From assembly GCA_037074615.1 (NCBI GenBank), contig CM073518.1, forward strand, positions 10,354,001-10,418,000: DNA of 64,000 nt, in the 5' to 3' direction. Under the pieces are notes generated by a model. The model searched no databases and was not told the origin of the DNA. It saw only the letters and a program-made list of their open reading frames with translations. The DNA comes from Leucaena leucocephala. Its lineage: Eukaryota; Streptophyta; Magnoliopsida; Fabales; Fabaceae. Both the position numbers and the translations under genes were made by a program. This document shows positions 9,521 to 20,550 of this stretch, in pieces; position 1 is the first letter of the stretch; the number at the start of each line of letters is the position of its first letter.

Positions 9521-11304
9521 GTTTCCTTCAATGGCATTCTTGTAATTTTGAAGCCATATGAACTTGTGGTCCTGGTTTTTCTAGAATTTCCTATTTTTCT
9601 TTATTCCTTTTACTGCATCATGCATGACATCATCCCAAGGCCACCTCATGGGACACCTCATATGTCACATGGTGAAATTGAAAGCTCCTGGGACACCTCA
9701 TCAGCTGACTCAGCAGTTCCAGTCCAATCCAGTACCGGTCCTGTCCAATTTCCCACAAACTGGACTCACCGGCTAAGATTATGACACATGTCCTTAACTT
9801 TTTCTTCCTCCTCTATGTTGGTGCCATATGGCAACTTACTGGCACCTGTCACGCCATCCAATGCTATCCAGATAAGTCCAGGACTTTATTTGATCACCTC
9901 CTCGGTTATCGTGCCGACGGAGTAACCTTACTTTATTGAAACAGCATTAAAATAGTATTTTAATGCCACTTTTTCCCACATATCACTGGGCCTACGTTTT
10001 TGGGCTCTAGGAATGTTATCTTGGATCCTGATTAATCTCAAATACTCTAATGGCTCGATTCTCAAGAAACATCCCTTGACAAATTACCAAAATGCCCTTG
10101 GGTGCCCTTTCTTGCACTATCTTAGCCCTAAGGGTAAAATTGTCATTTTACACCTTTCTGTACCCTGTCAGGGCATATACTGACTCTGAGTAACTTTATC
10201 TGTATGTGCCTCAGCTTCTGGGCCTATCCAGAATGACCAAAATATCCTTCATACATCTACTACCCCTTTAGTACAACACAGGGGCATTTTCATAATTTCA
10301 CACTTTTCCGGGGTTCTGCCGGATACTGGCCCACCTATCAGTCCAAGTGTCTTATTGGGCCTTTGATGGCGCCATTATTAGGCCTTTCAGGGTCCATTAC
10401 CTTCATGGCACGCATTACGAGGAATCTTTCCCTATCCATGTCCATCGAGTATTTCAACTATTATGTACCGTTTATACACATCTCCAGACACCGGGTCCTT
10501 TTACCAGATACACTGGCCTACTGTATTCTGGCATCCCTGTGGGTCATAACAGTCATCTGACTGAGGTCATCCGAACTCATTAAGTCCCTTTTTAAATACC
10601 GATAAATCTCCCTATCGGATACTTGGAGGCCTCACACTCCCGTCTGGATTTTCTAATTTCCGAATAACTTTTTCTACAGGCCTCCTATCGGTATTCTGTC
10701 AGTTTCCCGACATCCACCCCATCAGGATGCACCATCCTGTATTTTCTCACTTAGATCTGAAATCTAGGATATCCGGTAGGATTTTTTATAACTTTTGGAC
10801 TATCAGATCAATTCTGGCTATTTGGAGTCTTAAAAAATTCCTGTATTAAGCCAGATTACCTAGTGTCACTTGCTCTCTCTACCGGTGAAATCTGGGACTA
10901 AAATGCTTTCGGGCAGTCCAAACCACTTTCGGCCTGACTTTAATTATACTTTAGCCCCAAGGAACTTTTCTTCTTTTCAATTAAGTCCCTTTTATTTGGC
11001 TAAAATTACACTTAAGGACCCCACCTTTTTGTCTACTTTTCCTTTTTGGCTTTAAACTTTTCATAATTACACTTAAGCCCCTTCATTTTCCTTTCTTTTG
11101 CAATTTAATCCCTTTCTTTGCATAAATGGCCACTATATCCCTAGGAACTTTCACTATTTACATATAAGTCCCTGGACTTTCATTTATTTGCAGTTTAGTC
11201 CCTAAACACCCTCTGTATGTTTCGAGGACTTCTGCTTAAAGGGATATATCTATTTCAGGCTACTTATTAAGTCTATGGCCTAAAAATTGGGGTGTTACAC
11301 AGGT

Positions 11305-11967
11305 TGCACACATGATGATCAAGGAGTTGGAATTGATAGAAGATATGCGAGATTGGAGCCCTCTATATCAAATGCAACTGACGGAGAGTCCTTACGGAGG
11401 AGTTCATGTCAAAGCTTGCATAGAAGATGAGATAAAAGAGGCACAAAAGCAGGATAGGCTCGCAGCAATATTCAAAGATAAGCTGGAGAGGGGGAAGACT
11501 AGGAATTTTGAGGTGTCCCAGGAAGGATTATTACAGTTCAGGGGAAGGCCTTATATTCCTAATGCTATGGGATTAAGAGAAAAGATCCTGGAGAAAGCAC
11601 ATAAAAGCCGGCATACAGTTTATCCAGGTATGACCAAGATGTACCATGATGTTAAAAGGTTGTTTTGGTGGCCTGGATTGAAGAAGGATGTAGTGGCTTA
11701 TGTGTCCAAGTGCTTGAAGTGCCAGAAAGTAAAGATTGAACATTAAAAGCCAGCAGTAACATTGCAGCCTTTAGATATCCCTGAGTAGAAATGGGATGGT
11801 ATTGCCATGGACTTTGTGGAAGGACTACCCATGACTCCAAGTAAACATGATGCAGTATGGGTAGTAATTGATCGATTGACAAAGTCAGCACATTTCCTGG
11901 CAATCAATAAGCGAGATTCTCTAGAAAAGCTGGCAAAGTTGTTTATAAAGGAGATTGTTTGGCTTCA
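11305..11967 (+). pseudogene. G2: chromovirus RNase H end/integrase fragment
   Basis: Homologous to G1 at 20551-21200 and clearly gypsy integrase. The first 144 codons (11312-11746) cover the region before and including the zinc-binding HHCC domain (CLKCQKVK at its end) with the GMTKMYHDVKRLFWWPG box. An in-frame TAA ends it at 11744-11746 and another stop follows at 11786-11788; the frame continues with the MDFVEGLP motif that holds the first catalytic Asp, to LAKLFIKEIV. It then joins LTR sequence abruptly at about 11967, so the second catalytic Asp, the Glu and the C-terminus are missing. Its left part was separated by LTR A1 at 11299. It would have been the upstream member of a tandem pair with G1. 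Confidence 0.9.
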
Positions 11968-12514
11968 TGAGGGTAATAAGATGACTGGAGGGTATTTTGG
12001 TCATTTTGGATAGGCCCAGAAGCCAAGACATACACAGGTAAGGTTAACCAGGGTCAGTATATGCGCTGACAGGGTACAGAAAGGTGTAAAATGACAATTT
12101 TCTCCTTATGGTTAAGATAGTGCAAGAAAGGGCACCCAGGGGTATTTTGGTCATTTCACAGGGGATCTGTAATTGAGTCCAGACCCAGTATAAAAATGTT
12201 AATGATATAAAGGACCCAGATACTAAACTTAAGGTCAGAAGACATAATATGGATTTTTCAGAAAATTTAGATTCAGAAAACTGTCCGGTTTTCGAGGAAA
12301 CGGATCGGGCCGGTACCGGATTGGACTAAAAAGATTCCAGAGGCTTCTTGGCTCTCTCAATTTTGCCATGTGAGAAATGTGAGGGATGAGGTGTCCCATG
12401 AGGTGTCCCTTGGATGATGCAGTAAAGGGAATAAAGAAAAATAGAAAATTCCAGAAAAACCGTGGCCACAAGTTCAGAGTGCTTGGAAATTACGAAAATG
12501 CCATCCATCAAAAC

Positions 12515-12522
12515 TATAAATA
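12515..12522 (+). promoter_or_regulatory. TATA box of LTR A2
   Basis: TATAAATA followed by CCCC and a GAGAGAGAAGG-type leader, as in A3 (23622-23629). Confidence 0.7.
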
Positions 12523-12889
12523 CCCCACCTTGCCTTCATTTGCATCACAGCCAAGAGAAAGAAATAGAGAGAGAAGGATGTTCTAGTGAGAGAAGGAGCA
12601 AGGGAGAAAGAAGAAAGGAAGTTCTGGCGGAGTTGAAAGCAGTATAGAGATTCTAGAGTTCTGCTAAGCTTTTGAGGTAGTAACTAATCCTAGCTTTTAT
12701 GTAATGTCTTTGTGATTGATTGTGCTATTGTTTGGTCGGATTGTTGTCTTATATGTTATGCTTGAAGCTCTATTACAATGCTATGATCATATATTATTGA
12801 GTATGGAAGCACGCAGCATACTTATCTGTACACAATCACAAGCAAGCACTGTCACTCTGCATTACATATATTGTTATGATTATTACTAC

Positions 12890-12909
12890 TGAGATTCCCC
12901 TGAATCTCA
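12890..12909 (+). other. Conserved LTR hairpin in A2
   Basis: TGAGATTC (12890-12897), loop CCCT, GAATCTCA (12902-12909), about 370 bp after the TATA box and so inside the transcript. Confidence 0.7.
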
Positions 12910-13868
12910 TCCCAATAAATAACCCATTACAGGGGAGGTTATGCCGAAGTAAATTTTGGGAACTTTAAGAGACGCCGTTATGCTGCCGAAATTATGACAA
13001 GATGGCAATAGTTGAGAAAGGAGCTGATACGTACTGTGTACGTAGGTACTGTCTAAGGAGGTTGGAAGTGAGTGGATCTAGCAGGTTCATCCAGTCTTTC
13101 CTGGGTACTTACGTAGAATGGTAGTTCTCACGGGAATTATCGAATCGGTACAAGATCAGTTACTTTTTAAAGATGAAGCGTAGCGGTTATGCTGCAGGAT
13201 TTCAGGCAGAAAAAGGTGTAATGGAAATATGGGGATTTTGTATAATCCCTGATATATAACAACTTATTAGTTAATGATAAGTATTGTTTGTCATGTTTGA
13301 CTAATATGTGATGGATATATGCATATGTATGTAAAGTTGATTGCTGGAAATTGCCATTGTGAACAGTAACTCGTGGTGACCTAATGATGTTTGACCCAGA
13401 ATTAAAAATAGTAAATGGATGAATAAATATATGAAATATTTATGGTAAATAGTAGACATATTAAGCTTCGATTTTATATATAGAATTCCTCATTTGGATG
13501 TCTACACATGGAGATATAAATTATCAAAATTGGGACCAGAATGCTGGATTTAAGGGGAAAATGCTGGATGAACACTAAAATTGTAACATTGACCTACGTT
13601 GACTTGGTCAAAGAATGATCAATGAGTATTTTTTCCTGAAATATAATTGAGTTAGCTTCATGTATAAATTGGAACCACTTCATTTTGATTTTTTTATAAT
13701 TAACTATGATTTTCCAAAGTCAGGTCCCTCATCTGGAATTTACACAGTGAACAGTACTCGAGAAGAGTAAAATTCCAGATTGAGAAATTGGACTTCAATG
13801 ACTTTGAAAGTGGTTCTAAATTCTACCAAATGATCCCTAAAATGTATGAAAGTAAGGATGTTTCATTT

Positions 13869-13880
13869 TGGTATCAGAGC
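13869..13880 (+). other. G1 primer-binding site (initiator tRNA-Met)
   Basis: TGGTATCAGAGC, three bases after the LTR end. The next bases (aaaggattctggctta) are almost the same as those after the D-el PBS at 44815. Confidence 0.95.
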
Positions 13881-13978
13881 AAAGGATTCTGGCTTAGAAA
13901 ATACTCTGAGTAGATGATTTATATATAGATATACCATGATAAAGTTGTCATAATTGACACTAAGTTAGTGTTTGCAGG

Positions 13979-14668
13979 ATGACTAGATATAGATCTGGAT
14001 CTGAAACCACAGTGAACCAATGGGATCCTAGACCAGAGGTCTCTAGTTCAGATAGTTCAGAAGAGGAGATAATGAACAATGATTCTGATCCTTGGATACC
14101 TCCAATAGTTAGTGACTCTGAAGTGGACAGTTCCTCAGTAGGATCAAACCTTATGATTGAGATGATGATGCAAGGTCCTATTCCTACTATTCCAATAAAT
14201 GCGGTATCCCCGAGTATAGCAGATATTGGGGTGGAGACAGGTCAGGAAGGTGTAGTAAGATATGTTTCAGACACTCCAGGACCCAGAGTGACACTGGTAG
14301 AGATATCGTTGGGAGATTTGATTATAGGGATGGTACAAGGGAGGAACCTGAGTGGAGAACAATTTGAGAGATCAGTAGTGTTAGCCCGACAGCTGTATGA
14401 GCTGAGGCAGACCTTGGTCAGAGATGTAGATCAAGATTATATGGTTTATCAGGATTTTATCACAAGGGTAAAAGCGATATATCAAGCCTGGGATCCAAAT
14501 GTGTTAACCCTGAGGCTTTGGCTAGAGAATATAGAGGATGTGTTGCTAACTACCCCCACCTGGAGAATAGAGTTGGATCGATATTTTGACGAAGAACCAT
14601 ATTGTACCGTATCTGACTGGATCTACTTGGTAGGAGAGTTTATTAGAATAAAGTTTAAGAAGGATTAG
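13979..14668 (+). CDS. G1 extra ORF upstream of gag, unknown protein
   Basis: An uninterrupted 229-codon ORF, 98 bp after the PBS and 156 bp before the gag ATG, in the same frame as gag but separated by stops. I recognise no known domain. Residues 1-55 are acidic and Ser/Asp-rich (SSSDSSEEE, SDSEVDSSS) and look disordered. The middle is hydrophobic and mixed, and the last 100 residues look folded, with several Trp and Tyr (QAWDPNVLTLRLWLENIEDV, WRIELDRYF, WIYLVGEFIRI). It ends in a basic IKFKKD tail. No membrane segment or nucleic-acid-binding motif is obvious. It is open while neighbouring gag has several stops. Additional ORFs before gag are known in other plant gypsy groups such as Ogre/Tat, but I do not know one of this type in chromoviruses. 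It could be an accessory protein, a captured host fragment or a detached Gag N-terminal part. Confidence 0.6.
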   Translation: MTRYRSGSETTVNQWDPRPEVSSSDSSEEEIMNNDSDPWIPPIVSDSEVDSSSVGSNLMIEMMMQGPIPTIPINAVSPSIADIGVETGQEGVVRYVSDTPGPRVTLVEISLGDLIIGMVQGRNLSGEQFERSVVLARQLYELRQTLVRDVDQDYMVYQDFITRVKAIYQAWDPNVLTLRLWLENIEDVLLTTPTWRIELDRYFDEEPYCTVSDWIYLVGEFIRIKFKKD

Positions 14669-14824
14669 GGTTGATAGAGAGGGTAATGTTTTCAATTTAT
14701 ATAATGTATAAAAGACTAGTATAGTAGTATATGTATGACTGTGACATATACCTTGTATACTATGTTTGGAATGAAATGAGAATTGTTATTTATCGCATTC
14801 CTTTCTACATTATAGTATAACAAA

Positions 14825-15838
14825 ATGGTTCAAACGAGAAGAACTATTCCAGCAGAGGAACCACGAGAGACTAGAAATCTTAATCAAATAATTTTAGAAT
14901 GATTAGAACAACAACAAAAGATGATTGAGGAAATGTGGGCAGCTTAGGCACGTAATGAGCGGGAGAGAGATGCTGCCATAGCTGCAGCAGTAGTAGAAGC
15001 AGTAAGTAACCTGAGACCACCCGAGTCTTCAGGAACGGCTGGTAGAGAGCAGGAGAGAATACAACAGCAGTCGGTACAGCCCCAGAGATGGGTTGATCCG
15101 AGAGAAGATGTAGCTAGCATCCAATAATGGATGATCAGGTTCTGCAAGTATAATCCTCCAGTGTTTGAAGGAACGTTCGAAGTGCAGATAGCTGAGGATT
15201 GGATTAGCAGACTAGAAAAGATCTTCAAGGTTCTTGATTGCTCGACGGAAACCAAAGCTCAAATGGCCATCTATCAGTTAGAAAAAGATGCTGATAGGTG
15301 GTGGAAGAACACTGAGTTACTTCTACAAGCAAGAGACATTCCGATCACCTCGGAAGTGTTTCTTGAGCAGCTTTATGAAAAATATTTCCCTCAGTCAGTC
15401 AAAGATGAAAGAGAGGCCAAATTCCTTGTATTGAGACAAGGAGAGAAAGAATCTTTTGATGAATACCTTGCTAAGTTTATCCGGCTATCTCAATATTCCA
15501 CTTATCTGCGCCAAGTGGATGATGAACGCTAGATGACAGAAAGGATGATTCGAGGGTTGAACTCCACGCTAAAGGAGAAGTTAACTCCTCAACAATACAG
15601 CCAGTTTAATAAGGCAGTGGAGGCATGCCGTATTGTTGAAAATAGCATGAATCACCGAATGCTATCCAGATCGAGAAACAGGGATCAAGCAGCTCATGAC
15701 AAAGCTGGTAGAAATCAAGAAGCTGCAAGTAGTAGCGGCTACAGGAAAAGAAAGCGACCATGGCAAAATAGGAGGCCAAATAGAGGAAATTTCCACGAAA
15801 GGTCCAACAACAGAGATTCAAAGGCCTGAGATGTGACA
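14825..15838 (+). pseudogene. G1 Gag (capsid)
   Basis: Gag with start ATG at 14825 (MVQTRRTIPAEEPRE). The retrotransposon Gag domain runs from about 15131: FCKYNPPVFEGTF, then DWISRLEKIF, AQMAIYQLEKDADRWW and FLEQLYEKYFP, and the DERE...FLVLRQGEKESFDEY stretch typical of plant gypsy Gag. Gag would assemble the particle. In-frame stops appear near 14903, at 14945, near 15126 and at 15530-15532, and the frame closes at 15827-15829. The N-terminal third is Glu/Gln/Arg/Ala-rich and probably coiled. The zinc knuckle follows in another frame at 15889, so a frameshift lies between. E carries a more decayed relative at about 53385. Confidence 0.88.
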
Positions 15839-15888
15839 AGTGTTGAAAGAATCATGGTGACAGACCATGTTTAATGGGCTAGAATATT

Positions 15889-16709
15889 TGTTACACCTGC
15901 GGAAAGCCCGTCCATTTTTCCCGAGAATGCCCTCAAGCTATAACAAATCCAAGGCCAAGGACACCAGGAAGAGTGTTTGCCCTCACCAGGGAGGACGCTC
16001 AGCGATCACCTGAGATGATCCAAGGTACAATCTATCTTAATGATCACGCTGTGACTGCTCTATTTGATTTGGGTGAAAGTCATTCCTTTATTTCCTATGA
16101 GTGTGCTAAATGCCTAGGTCTTTGGATTAGCAAGTTGCGTTATGATATACATGTGAAAACTCCCACCAATGCTAGGGTAATTACGTCTGATGCTTGTTTG
16201 AATAGTATAGTGCGTTATGAGCACTGCTGTACCACCCTAGACTTAATATGTATGCCTTTTTGAGAGATCGATGTCATACTTGGTTTGAATTGGTTAGCCT
16301 CCAACAATGTAATGTTGGACTGCAGGAACAAGACCCTAGTTTTTGGCCCAAAGGTAGCTGATCTGAGTTCAGAAATAAGATTGAATCTCATAACGGAGGC
16401 TCAGGCAGGTAAATGTCTGCGGAAAGAATGTCAGGGATATATGGTATTCTTTTCTATTCAAATAGAAGTAGAAGAAGGAATTGATGAGATCCCAGTAGTC
16501 AACGAATTTCCTGAAGTCTTTCCGAAGGAGATTCAGGGATTGCCTTCAGAATGAGAAGTAGAGTTTGCGATTGACATTGTACCTGGAGCTAGACCAGTAT
16601 CCAAAGCCCCATACCGAATGGCTCCTAATGAAATGATGGAATTGAAGAAGCAAATTGAGGAGCTATTGGAAAAGGGTTTCATAAGACCCAGTGTATCACC
16701 ATGGGGTGC
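15889..16709 (+). pseudogene. G1 zinc knuckle and aspartic protease
   Basis: The zinc knuckle CYTCGKPVHFSREC (CX2CX4HX4C) starts at 15889 and is intact. The protease follows: IYLNDHAVTALFDLGESHSFIS, where the usual Asp-Ser-Gly triad reads Asp-Leu-Gly, so although the catalytic Asp is kept the active-site loop is altered. YECAKCLGL matches the family's next conserved block. In-frame stops occur at 16261-16263 and 16552-16554. The linker to RT (PGARPVSKAPYRMAP) reads in this frame up to the SPWGAP box, where the frame changes near 16705. Protease would cut the polyprotein; this copy is unlikely to work. Confidence 0.85.
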
Positions 16710-17532
16710 TCCCCTGCATTTGTCAAGAAGAAGGATGGCAGCCTAAGGCTATGCATTAACTACCGGGAGCTGAATAAGATTACGGTCAAGAATAAGTATC
16801 CTCTACCCAGAATTGACGATCTGCTAGTCCAATTGGCAGGAGCGAGCTTATTCTCTAAGATTGACTTGAGATCTGGCTATCATCAGCTAAGGGTGAAGTC
16901 AGATGATATTCCAAAGACGGCTTTTAGGATGCGCTATGGACATTTTGAGTTCCTTGTGATGCCTTTTGGGCTAACGAATGCACCTGCTGTTTTCATGGAT
17001 TACATGAACCGGATTTTCAGGCCTTATTTAGATCAGTTCGTTGTGGTCTTCATTGATGATATCTTGGTGTACTCCAAATCTGTAGAGGAACATGAAAGGC
17101 ATTTGAGAATCGTTCTTAGTACCCTTAAAGAAAAGAAGCTCTATGCTAAGCTGAGTAAGTGCGAGTTTTGGCTTTCAGAAGTCAAATTTCTCGGTCATGT
17201 CATATCCCGAGAAGGGGTAGCTGTGGATCCTAGCAAAGTTGAAGCAGTTTTGAGCTGGGAGCAGCCGAGGACAGTGACAGAGATCAGAAGTTTTTTTGGC
17301 TTAGCAGGGTACTATAGAAGATTTATTCAAGACTTTTCTCGAGTTGCCTTTCCACTTACCAAGCTTACCAGAAAGAATCAGCAGTTTAAGTGGGATAAGA
17401 AGTGCGAGGCTAGCTTCCAAGAGTTGAAGCAGAGATTAACCACTACTCCCATGCTTATTATTCCAGACCCAACTCAGACTTGCGTAGTCTATATTGATGC
17501 TAGTAAGCAGGGGTTGGGATGTGTGCTGATGC
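16701..17532 (+). pseudogene. G1 reverse transcriptase (interrupted by B1)
   Basis: A well-kept open section: FVKKKDGSLRLCINYRELNK, PLPRIDDLL, LFSKIDLRSGYHQLRV (catalytic Asp), MPFGLTNAPAVFMDYMN and FIDDILVYS with the Asp pair at 17055-17060. Then come the thumb (KCEFWLSEVKFLGHVIS) and connection (FFGLAGYYRRFIQDFS). The first residues of RNase H (VYIDASKQGLGCVL) lead to position 17532, where solo LTR B1 inserted. With the insertion and one TSD copy set aside, the frame matches the section after 20241. A frameshift near 16705 separates it from the protease. The enzyme would copy element RNA to cDNA. Confidence 0.93.
17528..17532. other. TSD gatgc, left copy, of B1
   Basis: Matches gatgc at 20241-20245 on the other side of B1. 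Confidence 0.95.
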
Positions 17533-18428
17533 TGTAACATCCCTAATTTCTGTACTAAGTTGCATGTACAGATTGAATAAAATATGAAATGTTTAGGAAA
17601 AGATGTGGCCATATTTATGTAAAGAAAAGGATTAATTGGAAGAGGAAGAAAGTCTAAGAGCCAAAGTACAAAATTACGAAAATGCCACTGTGATGCCCTA
17701 AGAAACTAGAAGTAAATGGAGGGCATTTTGGTCATTTTACACAATGGATGGATATAAGAGGAAATTTGATAGTAAATTATTATAATTAATATGAGAATTT
17801 ATGGAGTTGACAGAAGTCAAAAAGGAGTCCTGTAGAATTAATTATGAAATTTACGGTGAAAAAGGACACCGATAAAGGGTTAAAGGAAACGTATGTAATT
17901 TTTAACAAGACTTCTGGGTCTCAGAAAATTATGAAACTTTGTAGAGAATTCATTTTATATTATAATGAATTTCTAAAAATGTTAGAACAATTAAAGGAGG
18001 TGTTTAGCATTTATTCTAAGATCAGGATAATTTACGGATATCGGTATGAGGAAAGTACATTGGGATTTGGGCCAGTTAGCTATTGGACCTAAAAGAGGCC
18101 CAACATTTCGTCCTAGGCCAGCCCAATAAGGCCCAAAAGTTATCTTGGAGCCCAAGTCCAAATAATAAATAATTTATGGATTTTTGAAAAGAAAGAAAAA
18201 GAGAATAAAGTAAGAATTAGGTGTTGCACATGGTGGGACCCACAAGGACACAAGAATGGCACCCAAAAAGAGGAAGGGTTAGGTGTACCAAGGGAGGCCA
18301 TGCTAGTGATGTCATGGTGGTAAGGTCTTGAGTGAAAAGTGAAAAGACATTCCAAGATCAAACCTTTAACCATTAGATCAAATAGTTTCCAAAGTGATCT
18401 TAGCCTTCAAATGGCACATGACTTTTGC

Positions 18429-18436
18429 TATAAATA
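18429..18436 (+). promoter_or_regulatory. TATA box of LTR B1
   Basis: TATAAATA followed by C7 and TTTCC, with the purine-rich leader 60 bp downstream. Confidence 0.65.
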
Positions 18437-19629
18437 CCCCCCCTTTCCATTCATTCTTCACACCCAAGAGCTCCTTTAGAAAGAGAAGTGAGTTCTAGAG
18501 AAAGAATGTGGAAGAAAGCAAGGAAGAAGCAAGGGTCTTGAAGGAGCAAGTAAGGTAAGTTGTCTCCTTGCTTCTACCTTTTGTTCTTATGGTTTGTGCT
18601 TGAGTTTAAGTGAATTTTTAGGCTTAAATCTTGGGGAAATGCTGCTGGAATTTTTGTGTATATGTGAAAGGAATATGTGTTTTAAGTCATAGATAGTTAA
18701 GACAAGCTTAAACAAGTTAGTTACATGCTTGGTTGTGAAGTAAGTTGATGTTCTTGACTTTACCATTTCGGTTTGCACTGTTCATGCACTGTTCATGATA
18801 GAAGGAAATGGAATTTCAATGATTTAATGCTTCCATTGAGTTTATATGATGATTTTGTGTAGGATTGGAAAGGTTTTGAACCTTGGAAGCCATTGGAATT
18901 AAAGGTTATAATGTTGAAAATTCCTCACGATTACTGTTCACTCGCGTGAACAGTGATTTGAATTTCATGATTTTGATACTTCCAATGGTCTTAAAATGAG
19001 ATTTTGTGTGGGGGGAAAGTGGAGGAACAAGTATGGGAAGCATTGGAATCAAAATGAGAATTTTTGAAAGAATTATGCATGTTTTTCAAATCTGTCCGGA
19101 ACAGTGCATAGTTGCTGGAATTTGGTTGTTTTGAGTTCATAAATGGATTCAAAAGGCCAAATTGTGTAGGGCAAGGTCAAGACATCAATTGATTCAAAGG
19201 TCAAGTCAATTGGTAAAGATTAAAGGATGTTATGTTACTTAAAGTAAGCTTAGTGTTCAAGAGAAGTTAGATTGTAATGGTTGGATGGTAATGTGATGTT
19301 AGGATTTGCTTGGTGTGCTCAAAAGAGGGAAGCCACATAGCAAGGAAAAGTAAGAAGGAAGAAGCAAAGTTAAAGTGGAAAGAAGTAAAGCAATAAGGTT
19401 GTAAACTTACCCTAAACTTGTATGTATTGAATGTTATGCTTGATTGTGCTATGACTTTGTTGAATTGTGTGCATATGTGTATATGATTGAAGCTCTGTTT
19501 CTATGATTACCTTGGCCAATTGTATTTCATATGTTACATGGAAGCATGCACATTACACAATGTTTACACTTTCACAAGCAAGCACAAGTATTTACTTTAA
19601 TGCATGCATTGTTTAGTACCGTTTGCTAC

Positions 19630-19651
19630 TGAGATTTCCCCAAAAATCTCA
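19630..19651 (+). other. Conserved LTR hairpin in B1 (compensated variant)
   Basis: TGAGATTT / AAATCTCA. Relative to the common TGAGATTC / GAATCTCA, the loop-closing C-G pair has become T-A on both arms, so pairing is kept. Confidence 0.7.
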
Positions 19652-20240
19652 CCCCATCCATGTAATCCCAAACCCACAGGTTTACGAATGAGTAAAGAAG
19701 ATAAAGAGGCATGAAGAGAGGTTGGGAATTGGAAGATTTGAATATTATGTAATAAATGTGCGAATTGTTGCATGTAATGTTGTTATATGACAAGTTGAGC
19801 AACAATGTTCATGATGAAAAGGTATAATAGTAAATGATGAAATAAATGTATCAAATAATTATGGCATAACCCCATAATGTATATGAATGTATGAAAGGCC
19901 AAAGAGATTGGTTATGTGTTCTGGAACAATTAATGGAAAATTCATGTTTTTGAGGTTAAGCTTAAGGTTAAAATTCAAAGATATTTTATAGAAAATGCCG
20001 TTGTGCTGGTAGACTATACAAAGTACTGTGTACGTAAGTGCTGTCTAAGGAGGCTGGAAGTGAGTGGACCTAGCCGGTTCATCCAGTCTTTCTTGGGTAC
20101 TTATGTAGAATGGAGTTCTCATGGGGAATTACCGAATCAGTACAGTTATCTTCTGTCAGGATTTTTGGCAAAAAGAGATATAATAAAGTTAATATTACTT
20201 CCATAAGTGTACTCTGAGATGTTTAAAGGAGGATGTTTCA

Positions 20241-20550
20241 GATGCAGCAAGGTAGAGTAGTAGCCTACGCCTCTCGGTAGTTGAAGCCATATGAAGAGAA
20301 TTATCCCACTCATGATCTGGAGCTTACGGCGGTGGTTTACGCTCTGAAGATATGGAGACATTATTTATATGGAGCAACTATAGAGTTGTATTGCAACCAC
20401 AAAAGCCTGAAGTATCTACAGGATCAGAAAGAGCTGAATATGAGACAGCGACGATGGATGAAATTGTTAAAAGATTATGACTTTCAAATTAAATACCATC
20501 CAGGAAAAGCCAATGTGGTAGCTGATGCTCTGAGTAAAAAAGTGGTGTAG
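20241..20550 (+). pseudogene. G1 RNase H (continued after B1)
   Basis: Includes the right copy of TSD gatgc at 20241-20245. It reads on from the RNase H start at 17530: VVAYASR, an in-frame TAG at 20278-20280 where Gln is usual, then LKPYEENYPTHDLELTAVVYALKIWRHYLYG (catalytic Glu in DLELTAVV), LYCNHKSLKYL (this Asp position reads Asn in CNHKS, where CDHKS is usual) and LKDYDFQIKYHPGKANVVADALSKK (last Asp). RNase H would remove the RNA strand during cDNA synthesis. The stop and the Asp-to-Asn change make it inactive. Confidence 0.9.

Larger units (their letters stand above)
8980..11299 (-). repeat. Family-A LTR (A1), main part
   Basis: Minus-oriented LTR continuing from 1-25. Read on the minus strand it starts TGTAACACCCCAATTTTT at 11299, like A7 at 62698. 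It contains the TATA box (9513-9520), the purine-rich leader after it, the conserved hairpin (9138-9157) and the 3' module with the GTACGTAGG box. The word caggt at 11300-11304 is the likely TSD, compared with taggt at the undisturbed site near 20549. Whether this is a solo LTR or the 5' LTR of an element extending left cannot be seen. Confidence 0.88.
11968..13865 (+). repeat. A2: 5'-truncated family-A LTR shared by G2 and G1
   Basis: Matches LTR A3 from about 23083 to its end, so roughly the first 940 bp are gone. It ends in ATGTTTCA, three bases before the G1 PBS, and so serves as the G1 5' LTR. TATA box, hairpin and 3' module are present. Confidence 0.9.
17533..20240 (+). repeat. B1: solo LTR, family B, inside G1 pol
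   Basis: 2708 bp, TGTAACATCCCTAA...GGATGTTTCA, with 5-bp TSDs. No PBS, PPT or coding sequence remains, so it is a solo LTR left by LTR-LTR recombination. It has a TATA box (18429-18436), the variant hairpin (19630-19651), and a 3' module resembling family D (cttccataagtgtactctgag). Its 5' two-thirds match B2 (reverse complement of 32060-34166). Confidence 0.95.
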
